The notes under the pieces: model-generated | The model's input: the letters and a program-made list of their open reading frames with translations, nothing else | Database searches by the model: none | What the model was told of the DNA's origin: nothing | Assembly (NCBI RefSeq): GCF_020026455.1 | Contig: NZ_JAHHQJ010000006.1 | Coordinates: 1-64,000 of the forward strand | Source: Alistipes sp. | Lineage (GTDB): Bacteria; Bacteroidota; Bacteroidia; Bacteroidales; Rikenellaceae | Direction: 5' to 3' | Length of the DNA: 64,000 bases | Part shown: positions 25,780 to 33,297 of the stretch, one piece after another | How the letters are laid out: every line of letters starts with the position of its first letter | Numbering within the stretch: position 1 is the stretch's first letter | Translations under genes and position numbers: made by a program

Positions 25780-26526
25780 ATGTCCATCCAGATGAATCAA
25801 TCTCTGTCGGTAGACTGCGCCGTCTTCGGCTTCAACGGGAAATCGCTCAAAGTGCTGCTCATCGAGCGGCGCTACTACAAGCCCGACACCCGCCTCGACA
25901 AGCTCAAACTACCGGGGGCCATGATCCTCGAAAACGAGACGTTGCCCGAAGCCGCCTACCGCGTCCTCGAAGAGGCCACGGGGCTCAAAAACGTCTACTT
26001 GAAACAGATGGACATCTTCTCCGACCCCAAGCGTGTGGCCGGCGAGGAACTGGAGTGGATCAACCGCTACCACGGTATCCAGACCGACCGGGTGGTCACC
26101 GTCGGCTACTACGCGCTGGTGAAACTCGACAACTGCACCATTGCCTATACGACGGCTAAAGGGGCACAATGGGTCGATGTAGACTCGATTCAGCGGCTGG
26201 CCATGGACCACAAGGCAATCCTTTCGGCGGCCCTCACGATGCTATGCCGCGAGATGTTGCAATCGCCGGTGGCCTTCGAACTGCTGCCGCGCAAATTCAC
26301 GATCCGGGCGTTGCAGAACCTTTACAGCGCCGTATTGGGCATTGAAATCGACAACCGCAACTTCCGAAAGAAGATTCTGGCCTCGGGATTCCTGACCCCC
26401 ACCGCCGAAAAGGAGCAGGGCGTGGCCCACAAACCCGCACAATACTACACGTTTAACAAAAATGCCTACAAAAAGGCTCTGAAAGACAAGCTGAAACTAG
26501 GATTCATAAACAACTGGAGATATTGA
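25780..26526 (+). CDS. Nudix-like transcriptional regulator of xylose use (NrtR/AraR type)
   Basis: The protein has 248 residues: a Nudix-like domain at about 8-150, then a winged helix (FTIRALQNLYSAVLGIEIDN ... FRKKILASGFL). The Nudix box region GAMILENETLPEAAYRVLEE lacks the catalytic pattern: the REUXEE core reads RVLEEA, so hydrolysis is unlikely and the domain probably senses a sugar metabolite. Bacteroides use such NrtR-type proteins to control arabinose and xylose genes. It is the first gene of the operon, ending 1 bp before xylB. Confidence 0.85.
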   Translation: MSIQMNQSLSVDCAVFGFNGKSLKVLLIERRYYKPDTRLDKLKLPGAMILENETLPEAAYRVLEEATGLKNVYLKQMDIFSDPKRVAGEELEWINRYHGIQTDRVVTVGYYALVKLDNCTIAYTTAKGAQWVDVDSIQRLAMDHKAILSAALTMLCREMLQSPVAFELLPRKFTIRALQNLYSAVLGIEIDNRNFRKKILASGFLTPTAEKEQGVAHKPAQYYTFNKNAYKKALKDKLKLGFINNWRY

Positions 26527-26527
26527 C

Positions 26528-28015
26528 ATGAAAACTTTAGGCATAGACATAGGTTCATCTTCGATCAAGGTGTCACTGCTGGACGTCCCGACGGGCGAAT
26601 GCGTGGCATCGGCCACCAATCCCGCGGCGGAGATGCCCATCGAGGCGCTCCGAAGCGGCTGGGCCGAACAAGAGCCCGAAATGTGGTGGCAATACGTCCG
26701 CGAAGGCATCCGCCAAATCGCGGAGAAACACCCCATGCGCGAGGTGGCGGCCATCGGCATCACCTACCAGATGCACGGCCTTGTGGCGCTCTCCGAAGAG
26801 GGGGAACCACTGCGCAAGTCGATCATCTGGTGCGACTCCCGAGCCGTCGGGATCGGCGCTGAGGCCCTCAAAGAGATCGGCCGGAAGTTCTGCCTGGAGC
26901 ACACCCTCAATTCGCCGGGCAACTTCACGGCATCGAAACTGGCGTGGGTAAAGCGCAACGAACCCGAGATCTTTGCGAAGATCCACAAATTCATGCTCCC
27001 CGGCGACTACATCGCCTACCGCCTTTCGGGGCGGATGTCCACCTCCGTCAGCGGACTTTCGGAGCAGATTCTCTGGGATTTCAAGGAGGAGCACCGCGCG
27101 GACTTCGTGGCCGACCTATACGGCATTCCCCATGCAATGATCCCCGAAGCCGATGTCTCGGTCGGCATTCAGACACACACCAACGCCGAAACGGAGCGCG
27201 AGCTGGGCATCCCGGCCGGCACGCCCATCTCCTACCGTGCGGGCGACCAGCCCAACAACGCCTTTTCGCTCAACGTCATGGAGGCGGGCGAGATCGCTGC
27301 GACAGGAGGCACGAGCGGCGTGGTCTACGGCGTCACGGACATCCCGAAGGCCGACCCGCAGTCGCGCGTCAATACGTTCGTCCACGTCAATCACACGCCC
27401 GAGAACCCGCGTTACGGCATTCTGCTCTGCATCAACGGCACGGGCATCATGAACTCGTGGATACACCGCAATGTCACGCAGCAGACGATGGACTACGCCG
27501 CGATGAACCGTCTGGCCGCAAGCGCCCCGGCAGGTTCCGAAGGAGTGCTGGTCGTCCCGTTCGGCAACGGCGCCGAGCGCGTACTCGGAAACCGCTGCAC
27601 GGGGGCCAGGATCGTCAACATCGACCTCAACCGCCACACCACGGCTCACATCCTGCGCGCCGCGCAGGAAGGCATTGCCTACTCGTTCCGCTACGGCATC
27701 GACATCATGCGGGGGCTGGGCCTCTCGCCCGATGTCATCCGTGCCGGACAGGCCAACCTGTTCCTCTCGCCGCTATTCCGGCAGACGCTGGCGACGCTCA
27801 CCGGGGCCCGCATCGAACTGTTCAACACCGACGGAGCGCTGGGTGCGGCACGCGGTGCGGCGCTGGGAGCCGGGCTTTACAAAACCCGCGAAGAGGCTTT
27901 CGCCTCGCTCCGCCGCCTGGAGGTTGTGGAACCCATCAAGACCGACCGAGAGGCTCTCGAAGCGGGCTACAGCGCTTGGGTCGCAGAAGTCGAACGAAAA
28001 ATTCAAAATTCATAA
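26528..28015 (+). CDS. xylB: Xylulokinase
   Basis: This 495-residue FGGY-family kinase phosphorylates D-xylulose to xylulose 5-phosphate for the pentose phosphate pathway. The N-terminal phosphate-binding LGIDIGSSSIKVSLLD and the substrate region YQMHGLVAL ... WCDSRA are clear. So is the second ATP-binding half (EIAATGGTSGVVYG; ALGAARGAALGAGLY). It is flanked by the regulator and xylA, which makes the sugar assignment secure. Confidence 0.93.
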   Translation: MKTLGIDIGSSSIKVSLLDVPTGECVASATNPAAEMPIEALRSGWAEQEPEMWWQYVREGIRQIAEKHPMREVAAIGITYQMHGLVALSEEGEPLRKSIIWCDSRAVGIGAEALKEIGRKFCLEHTLNSPGNFTASKLAWVKRNEPEIFAKIHKFMLPGDYIAYRLSGRMSTSVSGLSEQILWDFKEEHRADFVADLYGIPHAMIPEADVSVGIQTHTNAETERELGIPAGTPISYRAGDQPNNAFSLNVMEAGEIAATGGTSGVVYGVTDIPKADPQSRVNTFVHVNHTPENPRYGILLCINGTGIMNSWIHRNVTQQTMDYAAMNRLAASAPAGSEGVLVVPFGNGAERVLGNRCTGARIVNIDLNRHTTAHILRAAQEGIAYSFRYGIDIMRGLGLSPDVIRAGQANLFLSPLFRQTLATLTGARIELFNTDGALGAARGAALGAGLYKTREEAFASLRRLEVVEPIKTDREALEAGYSAWVAEVERKIQNS

Positions 28016-28034
28016 TTCAAAATCATCTACTACT

Positions 28035-29348
28035 ATGGCAACGACAAGCTACTTCCCCACGGTGGAAAAGATCAAGTTCGAAGGCAAGGCTTCGAAAAAC
28101 CCTATGGCATTCCGCTACTACGATCCCGAGAAGGTCGTGAAGGGCAAAAAAATGAAGGATTGGTTCAAGTTCTCGATGGCATGGTGGCACACCCTCTGCG
28201 CCGAGGGAGGCGACCAGTTCGGTGGCGGGACCAAGACCTTCCCGTGGAACGTGGCGGCATGCCCCGTCGAGCGTGCCAAGGCCAAGATGGACGCCGGATT
28301 CGAGTTCATGCAGAAGATAGGTATCGAATACTACTGCTTCCACGATGTGGACCTGGTGGACGAGGCTGCCACGACCGAGGAGTATGAGAAAAACCTCCGG
28401 GAGATCGTCGCCTATGCCAAACAGAAGCAGGCCGAGACCGGAATCAAACTGCTGTGGGGCACGGCCAACGTCTTCGGACACGCCCGCTATATGAACGGCG
28501 CCTCGACCAACCCCGACTTCGATGCTGCGGCCCGCGCCATGTTGCAGATCAAGAACGCCATCGACGCCACGATCGAGCTGGGCGGCGAGAACTACGTCTT
28601 TTGGGGCGGGCGCGAAGGCTACATGTCGCTGCTGAACACCGACATGAAGCGCGAAAAGGAGCACATGGCCACGATGCTTCGCATGGCCCGCGATTATGCC
28701 CGCTCGAAGGGCTTCAAGGGCAACTTCCTGATTGAGCCCAAACCGATGGAGCCGATGAAACACCAGTACGACGTAGACACGGAGACCGTGATCGGATTCC
28801 TGCGCGCCCACGGGCTCGACAAGGATTTCAAGGTCAACATCGAGGTTAACCACGCCACGCTGGCCGGCCACACCTTCGAACACGAGTTGCAATGCGCTGT
28901 GGACGCCGGGATGCTGGGATCAATCGACGCCAACCGCGGCGACTACCAGAACGGCTGGGACACCGACCAGTTCCCGATCGACCTCTACGAAATGGTTCAG
29001 GCCATGATGGTCATCGTCCGCGGCGGCGGCCTTCTGGGCGGCGGCACGAACTTCGACGCCAAAACCCGCCGCAACTCGACGGACCTCGAAGACATCTTCA
29101 TCGCCCACATCGCCGCGATGGACGTAATGGCCCGAGCGCTGCTGATCGCCGCCGATGTCCTCGACAATTCTCCCTACGAGAAGATGCTCGCCGAGCGTTA
29201 TGCCTCCTACGACAAGGGCGAAGGTAAAGCCTTCGAGGAGGGCAGACTTACGCTCGAACAGGTCGCCGACTACGCCCGCAGACACGAACCCGTGCAGCAG
29301 AGCGGCAAGCAGGAACTCTACGAAGCGATCGTGAACATGTATATCTAA
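28035..29348 (+). CDS. xylA: Xylose isomerase
   Basis: This 437-residue class II enzyme interconverts D-xylose and D-xylulose in the cytoplasm. Motifs are YYCFHDVDL (H103, D106), FWGGREGY, the metal-binding FLIEPKPMEP (Glu) and VNIEVNHATLAGHTFEHEL, and GSIDANRGDYQNGWDTDQFP. The frame is open upstream inside xylB; ATG 28035 matches the usual family length of about 438. It lies 19 bp after xylB. Confidence 0.96.
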   Translation: MATTSYFPTVEKIKFEGKASKNPMAFRYYDPEKVVKGKKMKDWFKFSMAWWHTLCAEGGDQFGGGTKTFPWNVAACPVERAKAKMDAGFEFMQKIGIEYYCFHDVDLVDEAATTEEYEKNLREIVAYAKQKQAETGIKLLWGTANVFGHARYMNGASTNPDFDAAARAMLQIKNAIDATIELGGENYVFWGGREGYMSLLNTDMKREKEHMATMLRMARDYARSKGFKGNFLIEPKPMEPMKHQYDVDTETVIGFLRAHGLDKDFKVNIEVNHATLAGHTFEHELQCAVDAGMLGSIDANRGDYQNGWDTDQFPIDLYEMVQAMMVIVRGGGLLGGGTNFDAKTRRNSTDLEDIFIAHIAAMDVMARALLIAADVLDNSPYEKMLAERYASYDKGEGKAFEEGRLTLEQVADYARRHEPVQQSGKQELYEAIVNMYI

Positions 29349-29351
29349 CCG

Positions 29352-29386
29352 TTCCGGGGGCGCGGCCGCAATGCCGCCCCCCGGAA
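29352..29386 (+). terminator. Intercistronic GC-rich hairpin
   Basis: TTCCGGGGGCGCGGC and GCCGCCCCCCGGAA pair with one bulge and are followed by TTT. It is probably a partial terminator or RNA-stability element between xylA and the transporter gene. Confidence 0.5.
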
Positions 29387-29408
29387 TTTCTGAAAACCCT
29401 ACGAACCT

Positions 29409-30839
29409 ATGACTTCAAACCAACAAACCGGCAGTCGCCCCTACCTCTTCTCCATCGTTCTGGTGGCGATCATCGGCGGACTGCTCTTCGGTTACGACAC
29501 GGCCGTCGTGTCGGGCGCCGAACAGGCCCTCGACCGGTTCTTCCGAAGCGCCGCGGACTTCACCTACACGTCGTGGATGCACGGATTCACCGCCTCGAGC
29601 GCGCTGATCGGCTGTGTCATCGGCGGCACCCTGTCGGGCCTGCTGGCCTCGCGCTTCGGCCGCAAACGATCGCTCGTCATGGCGGCGGGACTCTTCTTCA
29701 TCTCGGCCGTCGGATCGTGGTGGCCCGAGAGCGGCATCCTGCCCTACGGCGAGGCCTCGCTTCCGCTGCTGGTGTCGTTCAACATCTACCGCATCATCGG
29801 CGGGATCGGCGTCGGGCTGGCTTCAGCCGTCTGCCCGATGTACATCGCCGAGATCTCCCCGGCGAAGATCCGCGGCACGCTCGTCTCGTGCAACCAGTTT
29901 GCCATCATCTTCGGCATGCTGGTCGTCTATTTCGTCAACTACCTGATCCGCAACAGTCTTGGCGACACGTCCGAAGCCATACAGACCGCCATGGTCCAGA
30001 TCGGCTGGCGGCGAATGTTCCTCTCTGAGGCGTTCCCGGCAGGCGCCTTCTTCCTGCTGATCATGCTCGTACCCGAAACCCCTCGGTTCCTCGCCTTGAA
30101 GGGTTGCGACGTCAAAGCTTTTGCCGTGCTCGAACGCATCAACGGCACGGTCGAAGCTCGCTCGATACTCAATGAAATCAAGGTCACGGTGCACGAAAAG
30201 CGAGAGAAACTCTTCGCCTACGGCACGGCCGTGATCCTGATCGGCATTCTGCTGTCGTTCTTCCAACAGGCCATAGGCATCAACGTCGTGCTCTACTATG
30301 CCCCGCGCATCTTCGAGAACATGGGCGCTTCGGGCGACACCTCGATGCTCCAGACCGTCGTCATGGGCATCGTCAACATCATCTTCACCGTCGTGGCGAT
30401 CTTCTCCGTTGACAAGGTTGGCCGCAAGCCGCTGCTCATCATCGGGTCCACAGGCATGATGATCGGCATGGCGGCCCTTGCGGCACTGTCGTTCACCGAC
30501 ACGATCGGCATCGCGGCGCTGGTGTTCATCATCATCTACACCGCATCGTTCATGATGTCGTGGGGACCGATCTGCTGGGTGCTCATCTCGGAGATCTTCC
30601 CCAACACCATCCGGTCGCAGGCCGTGGCCATCGCCGTGGCGGCACAGTGGATCTCAAACTTCCTCGTGTCGGCGACCTTCCCGTCGCTGAGTGCCTGGAG
30701 CATCGGCAGCACCTACTGCATCTATGCCCTGATGTCGCTTGTCTCGGCCCTCTTCGTCTGGCGATGGGTCCCCGAAACCAAGGAAAAGACCCTCGAAGAG
30801 ATGTCCTCCCTGTGGAAGAGCGATGGCACTTCGCGGTAA
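29409..30839 (+). CDS. xylE: D-xylose/proton symporter (MFS sugar porter)
   Basis: This 476-residue inner-membrane protein has 12 predicted membrane segments. Sugar-porter signatures are GGLLFGYDTAVVSGAEQALD, RFGRKRSL, the PETPRFL end of the first half, GRKPLLI, and PETKEKTLEEM after segment 12. An enlarged loop carries about 20 residues between segments 2 and 3 (WWPESGILPYGEASL), as in other Bacteroidetes members. It imports xylose for XylA. The operon ends with the terminator at 30874. Confidence 0.92.
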   Translation: MTSNQQTGSRPYLFSIVLVAIIGGLLFGYDTAVVSGAEQALDRFFRSAADFTYTSWMHGFTASSALIGCVIGGTLSGLLASRFGRKRSLVMAAGLFFISAVGSWWPESGILPYGEASLPLLVSFNIYRIIGGIGVGLASAVCPMYIAEISPAKIRGTLVSCNQFAIIFGMLVVYFVNYLIRNSLGDTSEAIQTAMVQIGWRRMFLSEAFPAGAFFLLIMLVPETPRFLALKGCDVKAFAVLERINGTVEARSILNEIKVTVHEKREKLFAYGTAVILIGILLSFFQQAIGINVVLYYAPRIFENMGASGDTSMLQTVVMGIVNIIFTVVAIFSVDKVGRKPLLIIGSTGMMIGMAALAALSFTDTIGIAALVFIIIYTASFMMSWGPICWVLISEIFPNTIRSQAVAIAVAAQWISNFLVSATFPSLSAWSIGSTYCIYALMSLVSALFVWRWVPETKEKTLEEMSSLWKSDGTSR

Positions 30840-30873
30840 ACACACCCCGCATCGGAAAGCCCCTTCCTTTTTC

Positions 30874-30910
30874 AGACGACGCTGCAACCTATCCGGTTGC
30901 AGCGTCGTCT
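30874..30910 (+). terminator. Strong terminator of the xylose operon
   Basis: A perfect 16-bp stem (30874-30889 with 30895-30910) surrounds the loop TATCC. It is preceded by CTTTTTC and followed by CTATTT, so it could work in both directions. Confidence 0.8.
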
Positions 30911-31150
30911 CTATTTACACCCCCAAATGCAATGTCGGGAGTTTCGGTATTATTCAGTATCGGCATTGAGGATTTGATCAGATGCAAGGGATCTCCAGTA
31001 GCAAGGCAATAAGATTCATTCTCTATTCAATTCATTTACCATTAAAAACCCATCCTCTGTTTCCTTTTTACTTTGATATAATGTTTAATGTATTGTTTAT
31101 AACCTATTAGTTTTTTATATAAAAAGATTTTTAATTTTAGATGTGGAAAC
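30911..31150. other. AT-rich intergenic region before second IS
   Basis: No gene is seen. It contains the second copy (31066-31086) of the 21-bp repeat found at 8336-8356. Confidence 0.5.
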
Positions 31151-32471
31151 ATTAGTGTCCAATAAAAATGGACGAGTTAAAAATTTAATCCAAAAGTCCT
31201 TCGAAAAGTGGACAATCGAGTTCTTTGACATCATTGAAATTAGTCTTATCGAACAGGTCCCGCAAGTGAGTTTTGTCCGTGAGAGAGATGCTTAAAATCT
31301 GTAAGACTTCATAGGTCGAGCGTTTCAATTGCATATCGTGTTGGACAATAGCCACAAGACAGTAAGTGATAATCGCTACACTGATTTGAATACGGATAGC
31401 ATTTTCCGTTGTACCCCAGAATCTTTTTATCTTAAGATGCTGCTTCAGCCATTTGAAAAATAGCTCGACCAACCATCTTTTCTTATAGAGATTGGCAACG
31501 TCCAATGCAGAAATCTGTTTTGCATTCGTCAGGAAAGTGAACTCACAGTCATCCTCTTCATCGTAGTAACGAATGAGTCGGAATGACTCAGGAGACTTCT
31601 TCTCCGAGAGATAACCAGTCAGTTTCACCTGAGCATCGATCAGTACATTCTTAGGCACTCTTCGCTTCCACTTAACCATTGCGCAATTCAAGTTCATCTT
31701 AGCTCTGACTACGAAAAAGGAACCTGTAAGGTGTATTCTATATAGTTCCTTAAAAGAGTCATAGGCTCTGTCGAATATATAATAAGCATTTGGTTCATAA
31801 TGGATTGAACACATCGCTGTAGAGGCGTGCTTTGATGCTGTGGTTACAGTATAGAAGGCGGGGACTTGTGCTTCAATGTCATATAAGACATGAGCTTTGA
31901 CTCCTCCTTTCTTCTTTCGGAACTTCGCCCATGGAAATGTGGCCAGACATAACGGAATGGTTGTTGAATCAAAAGCATACTTCCTTCCTGGAATTTCCAA
32001 AATGTTGGTTGCCCGCTTTTCACAAGCTTCCTTCATCGTATAGAATGCGAAGTCTTCGAAGATTCTGTAATCACGATTCTGATTAGCATAAGCGAGAGTG
32101 GCTTTGGCAATAGGATTTCGTCACAAACCAAGATGATATTGTTTGGCTCGATGCGCTTCAAAAGCAACAATTAAGTCACGAAGACTCTCGCGATTGCTCA
32201 ATTGTCCGAACATCATAGCAAGTAACTGATTCCAGCAAGTGAATTGTTTCACGTAACGATTTCCATCATACTTGCGAACGAAGTTGTTGAACTGAGTTCT
32301 GTTCAGAAAAGCGGTAAGTTGAGCGAATACGTATTTGTCTTGATTCATAAGCGGCCTTCAATTTGACCGTAAAACTACAAATTCAAATCCGTTTCATTTC
32401 AAAATACCGCTTAAAAGACTGTATTTCAATTATTCCAAAGACATATTGGCCAACTTTTATTGGACAGTAGT
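31151..32471 (-). mobile_element. IS4-family insertion sequence with broken transposase
   Basis: The element is about 1.32 kb. Imperfect terminal repeats are ATTAGTGTCCAATAAAA (31151-31167) and the complement of the right end, ACTACTGTCCAATAAAA (ending 32471). The layout equals that of the element at 421-1750, but the sequence has diverged strongly. No sure target duplication was seen. Confidence 0.8.
31185..32348 (-). pseudogene. IS4-family transposase interrupted by an in-frame stop
   Basis: The reading frame from 32348 to 31185 has the same total length (1164 bp) as the intact relative at 467-1630. A TGA at 32120-32122 follows HLGL, where the relative has HLGFGKS and a Gly codon (GGA to TGA) is expected. 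Both halves are in the same frame, so it is a single nonsense change, not a frameshift. DDE marks remain: FDSTT, FDRAY and the YKKRWLVELFFKWLK signature. The element is probably immobile by itself, although a related active transposase exists in the window. Confidence 0.85.
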
Positions 32472-33124
32472 GAATTCTTTTATTTTATTCTCTCTGTTTT
32501 CTGTAAAACTTTGATGTCTATCTCTTGTTGTATTATCTATATCAAATGAATAAATTTTATTTCCTCTGTTTGTTGCAGATATTTTTTCATTTATAATACC
32601 AGTTTTTGTCCCATAGTATTCAATATATGCTTGAATATTTGTTCGCCGTATCCAGGATTTGGCCATAATAAACCGAGTCGCGCCTGTTTCCAAACCTCTT
32701 GGTGCAGTCCAATCCAACTGCAATATAAGTATAATTTATGACGATGCCAATAGGATGAGCCCTATCGTTTCAAGAAACGGGAAAAACAGCTTTCTGTCGG
32801 CGGCAAGTGCCTGCACTCCCGGCGACGGGCAGGCGGTCTTCGTGGCGGGTCCGTGGCGGTCATTGCCCTGTCCTCGGCCGGTGCGGACCAGCCGCCGCGC
32901 ATCGGGTGCATCGGGTGCATCGCATCGGCTCCGCGGATGTCCGTGAGGCAGACATTGCAGACCAACGCCCGGGACCGCACGCTCGGGCCGATGAAGGCCG
33001 CCGCACGCAAAAGGCATCCACGCGTCGTTGTCGCCCGAAAGGCGATCCCCCGATTGGCGACCGGCACAAGCCCGGAAAAATCTGTTTTTTATGAAAACAG
33101 TATGAAATAATGAAGAATTTTGCG
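32472..33124. other. Mixed intergenic region with a possible truncated gene
   Basis: On the minus strand, 32723 down to 32457 stays open for about 88 codons (LDWTAPRGLETGATRFIMAK ...). It begins after a stop without an ATG and runs into the IS end, so it may be a gene piece cut by the insertion. From about 32800 the DNA becomes GC-rich with the short repeat GCATCGGGT (twice) and no protein-like frame. Confidence 0.35.
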
Positions 33125-33178
33125 TATGTTTGTGTAGTGCGTCTCTGAAGAAAATCGGTTCCTCAATTTTTCTTCAGA
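33125..33178 (+). promoter_or_regulatory. Promoter and leader hairpin of the cytochrome operon
   Basis: TATGTTTG at 33125-33132 is a -7 box. Eleven bp later a perfect 11-bp stem, TCTGAAGAAAA (33144-33154) with its complement (33168-33178), would form at the very 5' end of the transcript. It leaves a further leader of about 120 bases before the ATG at 33298. Confidence 0.5.
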
Positions 33179-33297
33179 AAAAACCGTACTTTTCCACAGG
33201 CAATACGCCGGCAAAGAGCTGAAAAACAGCCAACTGCAAACATTTTACCATTAAGAAGCCCCAAACCCCCGGTGTATAAAAACAAAATTGACCCCGT

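Noticed and set aside
27675..28034. Upstream extension of the xylA frame
   Set aside because: It lies inside xylB in another frame; the start at 28035 gives the normal family length.
421..32471. Composite transposon formed by the two IS4-family elements
   Set aside because: The elements differ strongly in sequence, have no visible target duplication, and enclose 29 kb of mostly core-like metabolic genes.
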